Shown piece by piece: positions 22,787 through 33,191 of a stretch of 64,000 bases of DNA (the first letter of the stretch is position 1; the number at the start of each line of letters is the position of its first letter). Where the stretch lies: assembly GCA_014281115.1 (NCBI GenBank), contig JACONQ010000002.1, forward strand, positions 1,178,001 to 1,242,000, given 5' to 3'. A program made the position numbers and the translations under genes. A model generated the notes under the pieces. That model was not told where the DNA came from and ran no database searches. It saw nothing but the letters and a program-made list of their open reading frames with translations. The stretch is from Laburnicola sp. R22_1 (taxonomy: Eukaryota > Ascomycota > Dothideomycetes > Pleosporales > Didymosphaeriaceae).

Positions 22787-23911
22787 TCAACAGCAATTCC
22801 AATCACAGCATAGTTGGCTACATTCCTGCCATTCCGCCTCGAAACTCATCCCTGGAATAACGGGTATGCAAACCTCTTGGTATTTGCCTCCGAGTTTGCA
22901 GGTTGGATTGTCGATCATACGGGCGAGGAAGGGCTGGATGCTTGTCGCCTTGATACGTGGACCATGAAATATGGGAGAACCAAAGACATCCGGGTCGGCA
23001 TCAATAAAGGTTCCTTTCTTTGGCTTCTGGTACAGTTCGCCCAAACTCAGGTAGTTCAATGAACCAGCTTGCAATGCCGTCCAGATCTTTGTCCAGGTCC
23101 CACTCGTGAGTTTTACGTTCCAGAGCTTCAGCCGCCGTAAGTTGCCGTTGTTTTGTTTCAAGAAGTTCCTAAGGTGGCCGCCATCTATGAAGAGATTACT
23201 GAGATCTAGGGTCTGCAAGTTTCAGTAGATGCGATGGTAGAAGTTCACCTTCCAGGTCTCTCGACAATCAAAGCAGATGCTCCTCCGCGAAAATGGAGGA
23301 CGGTACCTGCATCCGCGTATATTAAGCTCATCCACCGAGGACGTAACTTCAACGAGGCTAGTGAAGCTCGGGTAGGTGATTAGATCTTTCCAACCAGCAG
23401 GGGTGTGAAAACTGCGATAGTACCCTTAGGATTCATGTGGAGTTTCGATTGATACACTGCGAAGGAAGCTGGTATTCCCAGTGATTCTATTCCACGTCCT
23501 GTCAAGGAAGCCGTTTTTCCATAATCGTTCGGAGTCTATTGCCAGTCTCGCAATACGTCGACCGAAGGCAGAATCCTCAAGTATTTGTAGCAATACATCG
23601 AACTCGTCCGCAAAAACCAGCTCACGCAAACTCTCGGCTTTCTTCAGTTAGAAGAAGATGTAAAAGAGCGTGTGGTACATTTCTGGTGATTGCACATACT
23701 CCCCCTGCCGTAGCCCCTCAGCGAACAAGTAGAGAGTCTTGTCGTATAGATCCTTACAGGTCAGACGTACTGCGAACAAGTCTTCGTCTGTATCGTCCGG
23801 CTCTTCATACGGTTCATGCCTCGGGAAGGTGCGATCGCCGCAAGCATATCCAACAATCTGCTGGACGATCTCGGCTGGAAGGGTTTGAAAAGTGGTCGCG
23901 CTTGAGGCCAT
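22787..23911 (-). pseudogene. F-box-like protein pseudogene, three premature stops
   Basis: One reading frame runs from the ATG at 23911 to a stop at 22787, about 374 codons, broken by TAA at 23650-23648, TAA at 23428-23426 and TGA at 23224-23222. The N-terminus FQTLPAEIVQQIVGYA with FAVRLTCKDLYDKTL is a fungal F-box pattern. The C-terminal half, NLQTLDLSNLFIDGGHLRNF with LRRLKLWNVKLTSGTW, resembles the leucine-rich part of such proteins. Sequence between the stops stays protein-like in the same frame, and no indel is needed. Each stop is one C-to-T change from CAA (Gln) or CGA (Arg), which is the RIP signature, although the gene itself is not AT-rich. An intron could hide the third stop (a 36-bp GT...CAG candidate), but not the first two. 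F-box proteins act as SCF ubiquitin-ligase substrate adaptors. Confidence 0.75.
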
Positions 23912-25233
23912 TGTAGCGGCGGAGAGCTTCGAATTTATCGCTGTGGAGAAGTCGATGAGTGGTGGTGGTTGATAGACTCGACAATTCGAGGTTGTGTACC
24001 AAAATCAACGCTGCGGGGAGAAATGGGAGTTTATATAGGGTGGGGAGCCGATCCATTGTGTTAGGGAAAGAGTCACTATGCGTGCTCTGTTAACATGCAG
24101 TTTCCCCCAACGCCTTAGTCCGAGCTCGTGACACAGTTTCCAAGAATATATGTATAAGCCACATCTGTGGTGGCAAAATCTGTGGCAGGAACGCTGGACT
24201 AGCGTCCATGCTGATGCATCAATCCATATCTGCATCACAGCAACCTTATAGGCAGGTGATAGTTGAAGGAAATCGGATGATTGATTAACTATGGCTAAGG
24301 GCTCTAATTATACATCTGCTGCCTGTTATCTATTCCCTGTTTGTGATTGTCTTATGGTGTTTGGGATGGAAACAACAACCAACAGCCCCCCTCACCCCAA
24401 ATGGAGGAGCTGATCTTCTTGTCACAACTTCTGTGCTTCCGAACATTCTACTTATGTCACTATAATTGTATGTCTAGAGGGTTTTCAGGCTCTTTTTGTG
24501 TATTAGGCAGGAGCGTTCTGCTCCCTGCCTTTACCGCAACGGGTCTCCTCGCCGACAAAGTGTTAAGATCAAAGAAACCTGTTTACATGTGAACATGGAA
24601 GCATAGTTGTGTTGAGCTTTGGTTCGGCTTATTGTGACTCACATATTGCCCGAAAAAAAACATTTCGGCCCCGCCCTATACGGGTCTCCTCACCAGCAGG
24701 TGAAGCAACGTTTGCCTTACCGCAGGTAGAAATGGTAACACATGTCTGCCCAAGAAGGCGATGTTGATGCTATATTCATCTGTGTTATAGTCAACTAGAC
24801 TTGTACAAACACCGGCGGAATCCGCCATCACGGGCTACAGTAATGACCATGAAGTAATAGAATTCGGTGCAGATGTTGCAGTGGAACGGTCAAGGCGGAA
24901 TCACATAGTTTCACCCATTTGAATTGGCTGTTGACATTTGACTATACGCATGACATCACAACAAGAACAGCAACCAAGGTGAATCAACTCTCGTTCTTTT
25001 TAAACCCTCGCATCACCTCGCATCATGCATACAGAATAAGTACTTTGTGCTAAGTTGATTAGCCGCTAGACTACCTATTTCGTATCATCTCCTTTCTCCC
25101 CAGCCCTTTGACGTATGCCGCCCCTGTAATTCCTCAATTACTCCTAGTGCGACGACTCGTTGAAAGAGCGATACAGCGTGGCTCATGTGCATAGACCAGT
25201 TGATCATTATCTCGACATAGGCAAACCGCTTAA
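23912..25233. other. intergenic, no supported gene
   Basis: Between the F-box pseudogene start and the PABA synthase 3' end. It holds an imperfect hairpin at 24506-24529 and two GGGTCTCCTC motifs (about 24540 and 24681). No coding frame with family resemblance. Confidence 0.45.
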
Positions 25234-27834
25234 TCATTTCGATTGAAACGCCGTGAGAGCCGTCATGACTTTCGTCTCCATCTCCAAGTACTCGCCCTCG
25301 TCAGTGCTCTGGATAGTCACCGCTCCGCCAGCCCCAATACGCCACGTCTCTGTGTTCTCATGCGCGCAGAGGCCTCCATCTCTATCAGAAGTGGATGGGC
25401 TGGAAGATCGCGGGCTTGCGTTTGACGACGTATAGGCGGTCCCAGAGCCGGGAGTGAAATCGCCACTGTTTTCGCTTGTCCGAGATGTTCTCGTGGGGGA
25501 ATGGCACATCGTCGCATCGCGGAGCGCAGTGCGGATCACGACAGAGAAGTCTCCCGCACCTCCAACGTCCAAATACCCCAGAACACCAGAATATATCCCT
25601 CTGGGTCGTTGCTCGATGTCTCTTAAGATCTCGCAGGACCTCTTCTTCGGGGCGCCAGTCATGGACCCTGGAGGCAGCGAAGCTTTGAGGACATCCAAAC
25701 CTGTCGGGCCATCGCCTTCGCCGGTTGTCGGTAGCTGGCCCTCGATGACGGATACGAGCTGGTACACATGTTCGTACTCCTCTATGGTCATCAACTTGGG
25801 CACGCTGCAACGCTCAGCCCCGATTACGCCGCTCAGATCGTGCCGAATCAGATCAACAATCATCAGATTTTCGGCCTGCTCTTTGGACGAGTTGAGAATG
25901 TTGTGCGCTGCCTCGCGCGTCATGGCCGATGACTTCTTCACTGTGCCCTTGATAGGCCGGAACTGACAGTGACCATCGCGGTCCCATTTGAGGAATCGTT
26001 CAGGGCTGGTGCCAACTACTGTAGCATTGGAGAGGTGCAAGAAGGCGCCGTATGGTGCGGGGTTCTTGCGTCGCAGTTTTTTGTACAATGCCCATGCGTC
26101 CAGGCCTTTGCCGTCGAGGTTCGGTACTGTGATCAAAGTCTCATCGGTGAGACAGAGTTCGTAGGAGTCGCCGGCCGCTAAGGATTCTTGACATTTGAGA
26201 ACCTTGTTCCGGTAGTGTCGTTCTTGCGGGGTATTAATTTTAGATAGGCTAAGTCTTTTCTCCAATTCGAGGCCTTCGCGGAGTTCTCGTGTAACATTCG
26301 TTTCTCCTCGCGCTGGTCGGGTTTTTGACACAAACTCATTCTGAAGGACTAGGCAGTCGATCGTCTGCCCGACCTGTGAGATCCAAGACGAGTCATCTGG
26401 CAACAGCGACTGAACATACGTCCGGCCGGTGGCATGATCGATAACGACGCTGCGATGTACGAAAGCGAAGTTGATATCGGGAATCGAACTATCTGCTACT
26501 GACTCGTGGAGCCCGACATCGATTGTTTCTAGGCCAGCTTCGTATGAGATGTAGCCCATGAACCCTCCCCAGAAGGGGCTGTCATTGGGTAGGTTTTCGG
26601 TTGTTGGCCCCGTATCACTTTGGAGCTTCTGTTTCCTTGGATCATGGGAATCGAGAACATCCTTTAACATAGGCCATACCTGATCGATGGAACGCAGTTG
26701 GCATGTATATTCATTGTCGGAACCGGAAATAAAGCGTAACGTCCGATCCCACGTTTTGTATGTGACCTTCACCGTTTCGCCAGGTACTATAACACCTAGT
26801 ATGCTGAAGCGACCCATACTATGGTTCTGTGAATCCAATAGGACGATCTCATCACGATCAAGGCCAAGTGCCTCTGCAAGCGCGACTGGGCTGATCTGTT
26901 CTGTCAAGTGACTCACCCAACATAGTTCGGAAGATCCGCTTCCGAGGCTCGACTGTACCGCCCTCATCAGACCCGAAGATTCGTTGTTGATTTGTCGTGA
27001 TCCGTCATATGCGATTTCATCCCTTGTAGGCATACTATTGGTGACGGGAGATATGTAGCTCAACGCAGCACTGCGTTTGTGAGCCACAGTCCGCGAACGA
27101 GATGAAAGCCATTTTTCAGCTTGGATCCACCATCTCTGCAGTAATTTGGCGCCCGATTTGGAGGTGCAAATTGACTCTGGATGGAACTGTACGCCCCAGA
27201 ATGGCTTTGCGTCGTGCCTAGCGGCCATTAAGACGGAGCCATTGACCTCGTCACCGATATCCCATGCCAGAGGTTGCATGTGTGGCGATTTTAGGCTAGC
27301 CTTCCAATAGGGTTGAACGTAGGACACGCACCCACTTTCGTTGGCTTCCAGATCAACATGTAGCGAGTGGTACTGAGTGGCGCTAAGGCCGGTGATGTTC
27401 TGGAAAATATCGGTTCGATTATGAAGGATTTTCGAGACGATGCCATGTCGTGCTTGCTTCAACCTCTTGATACTAGCCCCATGCGCCAGGCAAAGTGATT
27501 GGAACCCTAGGCAGATTCCGAATATCGGGAGCAGGTCCGCATTGTCCAATTCCCATAGCTTATCGATAAGACCGATATCGCTAGGGTTCGCAGGGTGTCC
27601 AGGACCAGGCCCTACTACAACAGCATCAGAAGCTTTGAGAATTGTTCCAAGATTGTCGGATGCCACTTTGTCATCAATTCGAACGGTTGTGACATCCGCG
27701 CCTAGACTTTGCTCAAGTAGACCGACGATGCTGTTTGAGAATGAGTCATAAGCGTCGACGTACAGAATATGACGACGTTGTTCAGCGGTTGAACTCAAAA
27801 CATGTGAGGGTGTGACAGCTTCTAGCATTATCAC
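25234..27834 (-). CDS. ABZ1: Bifunctional aminodeoxychorismate (PABA) synthase
   Basis: Makes 4-amino-4-deoxychorismate from chorismate and glutamine, the first committed step to p-aminobenzoate and folate, in the cytosol. Single exon, 866 residues. The N-terminal class I glutamine amidotransferase (about 22-240) has GPGPGHP, the nucleophile C108 in FGICLGFQSLCLAHG, and H218/E220 in GVQFHPES. The C-terminal chorismate-binding domain (about 540-860) has VGTSPERFLKW, RPIKGTVKK with K629, LIRHDLSGV, EHVYQLVSVIEG, GSMTGAPKKRSCEILRDIE, RGIYSGVLGYLD and FSVVIRTAL. PIKGT (Lys) rather than PIAGT (Ala) is what separates aminodeoxychorismate synthase from anthranilate synthase. About 50 Ser/Thr-rich residues are inserted between FSVVIRTAL and WRIGAGGAVT. 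Both active sites look complete. The ATG at 27834 is the first in frame; M3 is an alternative. It stands alone, with no folate genes beside it. Confidence 0.97.
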   Translation of the reverse strand: MIMLEAVTPSHVLSSTAEQRRHILYVDAYDSFSNSIVGLLEQSLGADVTTVRIDDKVASDNLGTILKASDAVVVGPGPGHPANPSDIGLIDKLWELDNADLLPIFGICLGFQSLCLAHGASIKRLKQARHGIVSKILHNRTDIFQNITGLSATQYHSLHVDLEANESGCVSYVQPYWKASLKSPHMQPLAWDIGDEVNGSVLMAARHDAKPFWGVQFHPESICTSKSGAKLLQRWWIQAEKWLSSRSRTVAHKRSAALSYISPVTNSMPTRDEIAYDGSRQINNESSGLMRAVQSSLGSGSSELCWVSHLTEQISPVALAEALGLDRDEIVLLDSQNHSMGRFSILGVIVPGETVKVTYKTWDRTLRFISGSDNEYTCQLRSIDQVWPMLKDVLDSHDPRKQKLQSDTGPTTENLPNDSPFWGGFMGYISYEAGLETIDVGLHESVADSSIPDINFAFVHRSVVIDHATGRTYVQSLLPDDSSWISQVGQTIDCLVLQNEFVSKTRPARGETNVTRELREGLELEKRLSLSKINTPQERHYRNKVLKCQESLAAGDSYELCLTDETLITVPNLDGKGLDAWALYKKLRRKNPAPYGAFLHLSNATVVGTSPERFLKWDRDGHCQFRPIKGTVKKSSAMTREAAHNILNSSKEQAENLMIVDLIRHDLSGVIGAERCSVPKLMTIEEYEHVYQLVSVIEGQLPTTGEGDGPTGLDVLKASLPPGSMTGAPKKRSCEILRDIEQRPRGIYSGVLGYLDVGGAGDFSVVIRTALRDATMCHSPTRTSRTSENSGDFTPGSGTAYTSSNASPRSSSPSTSDRDGGLCAHENTETWRIGAGGAVTIQSTDEGEYLEMETKVMTALTAFQSK

Positions 27835-29240
27835 TTCGGATAGAACGGAAGGGCGGTATCTGAAGAAGATGTGGGTCTATAAAGGAGTAGAAGATACAAA
27901 AGTGTCGTGGAGAGGGACAAAGAAGCGCGAAATTTTTTCTTAGCGGAACAATCACGATCTTATTCGGGCAGACTCTTCAGCTGAGATCTGACGCGCCTGC
28001 AGGGCCTCACGACTTCGAAAACTGCAAGTGCAACGAGCGACTCGAGAGTTGAAGGTCGCGTTTTCGGAAACCGAAACTAGATACAGTTAGAGAGAGCGAC
28101 CGCGCGATTGTTGGATGCTCTTCATGATCATAAAGACTAACAAAGCCTACTGGCAGCTCGGAGCGAACATTTGGCGGCATAAGACGCCGTTCAAGACATC
28201 TTGACCATAATCGTCGGCTCTTTGCGGCTTATAAAGACACTCCGGGGTAAATGCGAGTATGTCGGGGTGAATTACACTCACAGGTGCTTGCTTGCACACT
28301 GCACACTCGAGCTGGTGGCGCGGCGCTAGAACCGAAATGGAAATCACATGATCACTCCAGCTCCAGGGCTTATATACCCCTCAAAGCACCGCGTCGTGCA
28401 AACGACGGGGGAATCGTGTTTTGTAAAAAGACATATTTTGGGGCACAGTATCTAGACCAAAAATATTGGACAATGAAGTGCACGAATCAGTGCCATTCTT
28501 AAGTTTGACTCGAGCTCAATTGGCGATACACTATATGAGGAAGGAGATTCTAAAGAGGAACTAGCAGTGGACCCTTATTCGATTTGGATGGAGGGTGTAA
28601 ACTTTATCCTCAAAAGTTTCTATACCGATTGATCCAATAGATCATACCAAATTATCCTTTCCTTATAAAGAAGGCATGAAGCAAACTTCCCAGCGACACT
28701 TTAACTTAGAAACGGCCGACGATTCAAGTACAAAGATAGAAGATTGCGCAACCGGGATGTGATGTTCTGACGGCCATGAAACTGACCAGGTAGATGAGAT
28801 GGGTGGTGTGGGAACCCTATTTTTGTCACAATGCCTCTCGGGCACCATCGACGGCACATATCCCAACCCATGCTTGAGAATTTGCTGTTAGAGAATTGGC
28901 CTGTCAAAAGATGCGTACACTAGCACGCGTTCGATCATACCGCAAAAGCAGAGGGCGAGCCTTCGGGGTTGTTCTCGATTTTCATACACCCGGTCAACTT
29001 TGGGGAAATGGGGTTCCTCAGCTCCGCCGACGCTCAAAATCACGGGGTTGTGACGGCAATCCAACGCCGCTGTGACCCCTGGGTACCCTTTGTAGCTTGT
29101 TTGTCTGAAGCAGCTCGTGCACCCCTGCAGCATGCATGAACGATGAGGTAAAGCCCAAAAAAAGTAGCTCCCACGAACTCCGGGCTTACGGCGCCCGCCT
29201 GTGCGCTAGATGGTTCCGTTGCCGACCCTTCGCCTGAGGC
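27835..29240. other. intergenic with PABA synthase promoter and an orphan coding-like fragment
   Basis: The right side of the PABA synthase start should hold its promoter. At about 28480-28635 (plus) a start-less frame encodes SSIGDTLYEEGDSKEELAVD followed by PYSIWMEGVNFILKSFYTD and a stop. Its composition looks coding, and it may be a gene remnant or the last exon of an unresolved gene. Nothing else recognised. Confidence 0.4.
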
Positions 29241-29756
29241 TAGTTACTTTACCTACTGACGTATAACTGCGTTAATTATAAGCTACTATTAGCTAAGTGG
29301 TTTTAGCTACTTTAGTTTTTTTAATACTTACTTATTTTAAACTACTTTTTTATTTTATATATTACTAAGCAATTTTTATTATTACTTTTTACGCTCTTTT
29401 TATTTACTAAGTAGGGGATTTTACTTTTTTATTATATTATTTAAAATAAAAGCCTTCATTATTCTATCCCTAGGTAGATTAAATTAACGCTCTATATTAC
29501 TTAAGATAAAAGCCTTTATTACTCCACCTCTAGGTAGTTAGTAATTTAATACCACATACCTAAGTTAAATTTACTTAGCTAAAGCTAATAATTACTAAAT
29601 ATTTTATAAATGTTTTTAATAAAAAATATTAAAGAAAAGTTTAAGTTTAGTATTATTAACTATATTAGCCGCACCTATAATAACTTATTAAAACGCTAGT
29701 ATAATTAGTACTTAATTAACTATTTCGCTAAGGGCTATTAACTCTTGTTGCCTCAG
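29241..29756. repeat. RIP-like AT-rich repeat relic
   Basis: Composition drops sharply to AT-rich at about 29240 and recovers after 29760. It contains two adjacent copies of a ~50-bp motif centred on AAAAGCCTT...CCTAGGTAG (about 29440-29490 and 29500-29555) that also occurs once, less mutated, at 21960-22015. Its right end, 29703-29757, is an inverted match of 40921-40976. No coding frame survives. The element class cannot be told. Confidence 0.7.
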
Positions 29757-31055
29757 TGACAATGTATTGTCGCTTTCCTGAATTGTACAGTACGGTGATT
29801 GCGTGCTTCTTCGCGTGGAGTTGCTGCATTCGCATGATTTTCTATTCCTGGACGTACATATTATGTAGCGAAAGGCGAGTACACGTGAGAACGCATTCGC
29901 ACGCATAGGTACTGTACTGTGGAGGTGAGTGAGTCAGGGTGCGAAGACGCAGCGTGAACGAACAATGTCTGGAACGACGTCGACGTGGACATGCATGACG
30001 ACGAGAGCTCGAGATGGCGCTTCAAGCTTTCCGATTCTTGGTGTCGCCGGTGCAGGAGGAGGCGTGCGATTCGCCACACGTGGAGCTGGAGTCGGGTCTG
30101 AAACACCACTGTGCAGTCTGTGCAGCACGCCGCGACGTTACATGTCCGCGAGAGCAACGGCCATCGGGTCAGCGCGGGTTGTGAAAGGCAATTCTTTCAG
30201 GGGGCTGCTTTGGGACCGTCCGGCTGCAGGGGGACGCCAAAGAGCGTGCCAGCGTGCCAGATGTCAGTGTGTTGCAGCTCGCTGGAAGAGGCGCCGTCCA
30301 GGCCCAGATGGAGGCCCAGATGGCGGCCCAAAGCTCGACGTCCCTCAAACAGGCGTGTTGGCAGTTGATCCATGTATTCTGAGCGTGTGTGTTAGCCAGG
30401 ACCTAGCAGGATTATGGATACATGCATGCGTGCAAGATGGGCGTCGTACGCGTGCGAGTCTGGGGCACTATTGGCGGCGGGCCTGCCGATTGGGGCGCGC
30501 AGGCACGGTCGCGCCTGCTCATTGGGCCCGTACCTGCATTTCCAATGGCGCTACAGCCACACTGCAGACCCGGCATTCTCGGGCGTTTCAGAAGCGCTTC
30601 CTCGCCTGCGCCCTACCGTCCCTCCCATCCGACCTCACTCCACCACCACACGGCGCCGGTCGGTGCCTGCACCGGATGCCTGCGGGTGCGCGAGCGCGCG
30701 ACAAGGAGGCCGTGGCTGAGCACGATGCTCGATTGCCCCAATCACCGACCTGCCCTGCGACTCCGTTTCGAGCAGCTGTTTCAAGTCCGTGCCTCTCTCC
30801 AGGCACTGGTAGGTATATCTAGCTTTCCTTTGTCCGCCATGGCCTTTTCTTTCACGACAGCATTTTCCTTTTCATTTCATAGCAAAGGGTGTCTGAGCGA
30901 CAAAGTCATTCGTTTTCTTTGTCCTCTGCTTGTTTATCCCTCAGCGAGTCTATAATACCTTCTACCTTCGTTACGCGGCTCTCAACAAACATCCTTCTGA
31001 CAGTCTCGGTACTGTTGTCGTTCATTCATCGCCTGTACTTTCCAACCTCTTAATC
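29757..31055. other. intergenic, upstream of the CFEM gene
   Basis: Probably the promoter and leader of the CFEM gene. The 297-codon open frame at 29929-30822 is Arg/Ala/Pro-rich, resembles no family and overlaps a long open frame in another phase, so I treat it as chance. Pyrimidine-rich tracts near 30830-30960 fit a fungal core promoter. Confidence 0.45.
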
Positions 31056-33191
31056 ATGAGGGCATCTGTTGCTCTCCTAATTTCTGGCCTTGCCGCTCAG
31101 CAGGTCACCGCCCACTGGAACCGTCAAGCCTCCAACTACAACACTCCTCAGTACAACAACAACGAATGTACCGACAAGCAGAAGGGCGGCTATGACTGGT
31201 CCGATCTCCGCGACGGCGACAAGCCGGACAAGTACGACGACTTCAAGTTCGGAGGTGGCTGGTCTTGCTCCTCCAAGTTCGGCAAGCGTGATCATCTCTC
31301 GAAGCGCACCTTTGGTAACAAGTGCATCACCAACAAGGTCAAGAAGGACAAGCCAGCGTCGTTCAGCTGTGACAAGAAGAAGGACGGTTTCTCCGTCACC
31401 CACATCGACGTCTCCGTCGACCATGATTCAACTCTCGAGTTCCACTGGAAGATGAAGGACGGCTCCATCTGCAAGCACAAGGCTCCCTGCAAGAAGGACG
31501 GTACCACCGTCCAGAACACCCAGTGCGGTGGTGCAGAGTCCGTCGACGTCTATCTCGGTGATAGCAGCGAAGGCAAAGAGGACTGCGAGATCGGTTTCCA
31601 CAACATTGGATTCGACTGCAACCCTGGCGAGCAGTACACTCCTCCCCCGCCCTACACTCCTGCTCCCCCGCCTGCCGAGTCCACCCCTGCTCCTCCCCCC
31701 GAGTACACTCCCCCACCTTCTGGTGAATGTGGCGGTTATGGTCAGCCTGCCTGCCCACCCGAGGGTGAATGTGGCGGCGAGGGTCAACCTGCTTGCGAGA
31801 CTGCCACGCCCCCTCCTGCCGAATCTACTTCCCCACCTGCGGGTGAATGTGGCGGTTATGGCCAGCCTTCCTGCGAAGAGTCGACGCCGCCCCCTGCTGA
31901 GTCCACACCCCCGCCTGCTGAGTCCTCGCCGCCGCCAATCCAGACTCCCATCTGCGGCGAAGGCTATGGTCCAGCTTGCGCAAACTCGACTACCCCTGCT
32001 ACCCCGCCGCCTTCCAATGAGTGCGGTGGCTATGGCCAGCCTGCCTGCGAAGAGACCACAGCACCCCCGGCTGAATCTACCCCACCGCCTGCCGAATCTT
32101 CTCCTATCGAGTCTAGCCCTGTTGAATCAACTCCCCCACCTGCTGAGTCAACGCCTTCTGGCGAATGTGGTGGCTATGGTCAACCTACTTGCGAGGAATC
32201 TACTGCGCCCCCGGCTGAATCCACCCCACCGCCGGCAGAGTCTACTCCTGTTGAGTCAACCCCTGTCGAGTCCACTCCTCCGCCTGCTGAGTCTACGCCA
32301 TCTGGCGAATGTGGTGGTTATGGTCAGCCAGCCTGTGAGACTTCCGCACCGCCGTCTGAATCTTCGCCCCCTCCTTCTGAGTCCACTCCCCCTCCCCCTC
32401 CAAGCGGTGGCAACTCAAGCGTCCCTGCTCCTCCGTCGTCTACAGCCAGCCCGCCCACTTACACTCCTCCCCCGGGTGGCTACACTCCTCCTGAGTGCCT
32501 GCCCAAGTGCCTGAACACCTGGCTCAAGCTCAAGACCGAGTGCAAGGACAACACCGACTCTGCCTGCTACTGCAAGGTCCCTGACCTCACCGACAACGTC
32601 ATTGACTGTGTTAAGGCTTACGGCACTGATGAGGAGGTCAAGGAGGCTCTCTCGTACTTCGTTGGTATCTGCGCTCCCCAGCTTCCGGAGAACCCGGCTA
32701 TCATCAGCAAGTGCACTGATGTGCCGCTTGCGCCTCCTACGCCCGCTCCTGAAGCCCCTGCGCCTCCAGCGCCTGAAGCTCCTGTCACCACCCCCGCCCC
32801 TGGTGCGCCTACGCCTGCTCCTGAGGCACCGGCCCCGGCTCCACCAGCTGAAATTCCCTACACCACTGTCACATACGGTGGCTCTTCTTACACTGTGCCC
32901 CAGGTCGGCTTCACTACTGAAGCTCCTGATGCGCCAGGTGCCAACCCGACTGAGCCTATTGCGCTCTACCCTGCGCCCACGCCTGTTCCGGTTGAAGCTA
33001 ACCCGACTCCTGTTGCTCCCTTCCCGATCCCGTCAGGTGCTTCGGGCTTCACCTCGGTCCCCTTCCCCACTGGCACTGGTGCTGTCCCGTCCACGCCTGG
33101 CGAGTTCACTGGCGCTGCCTCTTCCCTGAACGTCCAGTTCAAGGGTGTTGGTGTCGTCTTCGGCGCCGTCCTCGCTCTCTTTGCTCTGTAA
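31056..33191 (+). CDS. CFEM-domain, proline-rich GPI-anchored cell-wall protein
   Basis: Secreted, probably wall- or membrane-anchored. Intronless, 711 residues. Residues 1-19 (MRASVALLISGLAAQQVTA) are a signal peptide. Residues 20-190 are a Lys/Asp/Cys-rich region with no family I know. Residues ~190-470 are Pro/Ser/Thr-rich, with six copies of an ECGG(Y/E)GQP(A/S/T)C motif and one degenerate copy, separated by TPPPAES-type spacers. A CFEM domain follows (about 480-552), beginning CLPKCLNTW and containing eight Cys, including ACYCKVPD with the Asp that binds haem in characterised CFEM proteins. The rest is Pro/Ala-rich, ending in a hydrophobic segment (GVGVVFGAVLALFAL) that suits GPI transfer. 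The start at 31056 is chosen because it opens the signal peptide; the frame extends upstream to 30930 without one. Possible roles are haem/iron capture, wall structure or host interaction; these are inferred from the family. Confidence 0.93.
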   Translation: MRASVALLISGLAAQQVTAHWNRQASNYNTPQYNNNECTDKQKGGYDWSDLRDGDKPDKYDDFKFGGGWSCSSKFGKRDHLSKRTFGNKCITNKVKKDKPASFSCDKKKDGFSVTHIDVSVDHDSTLEFHWKMKDGSICKHKAPCKKDGTTVQNTQCGGAESVDVYLGDSSEGKEDCEIGFHNIGFDCNPGEQYTPPPPYTPAPPPAESTPAPPPEYTPPPSGECGGYGQPACPPEGECGGEGQPACETATPPPAESTSPPAGECGGYGQPSCEESTPPPAESTPPPAESSPPPIQTPICGEGYGPACANSTTPATPPPSNECGGYGQPACEETTAPPAESTPPPAESSPIESSPVESTPPPAESTPSGECGGYGQPTCEESTAPPAESTPPPAESTPVESTPVESTPPPAESTPSGECGGYGQPACETSAPPSESSPPPSESTPPPPPSGGNSSVPAPPSSTASPPTYTPPPGGYTPPECLPKCLNTWLKLKTECKDNTDSACYCKVPDLTDNVIDCVKAYGTDEEVKEALSYFVGICAPQLPENPAIISKCTDVPLAPPTPAPEAPAPPAPEAPVTTPAPGAPTPAPEAPAPAPPAEIPYTTVTYGGSSYTVPQVGFTTEAPDAPGANPTEPIALYPAPTPVPVEANPTPVAPFPIPSGASGFTSVPFPTGTGAVPSTPGEFTGAASSLNVQFKGVGVVFGAVLALFAL
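31721..32345 (+). repeat. intragenic ECGGYGQP repeat array
   Basis: In-frame minisatellite in the CFEM gene: six units starting (G)ECGG(Y/E)GQP plus one degenerate CGEGYGPAC unit, with variable-length Pro/Ser spacers. Such arrays often vary in copy number between strains. Confidence 0.85.

Noticed and set aside
23189..23260. 36-bp intron that would remove the third stop of the F-box pseudogene
   Set aside because: Shorter than any intron in this window, and it would still leave two in-frame stops.
24506..24529. hairpin GGCAGGAGCG...CTCCCTGCC
   Set aside because: Imperfect with a bulge, isolated, and no neighbouring gene end for it to terminate.
29929..30822. 297-codon open frame upstream of the CFEM gene
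   Set aside because: Arg/Ala/Pro-rich, GC-driven, overlaps a 177-codon frame in another phase, no domain or splice support.
31528..32514. 328-codon open frame in the second frame over the CFEM gene
   Set aside because: A shadow of the Pro-rich repeat; the real frame has signal peptide, CFEM cysteines and GPI signal.
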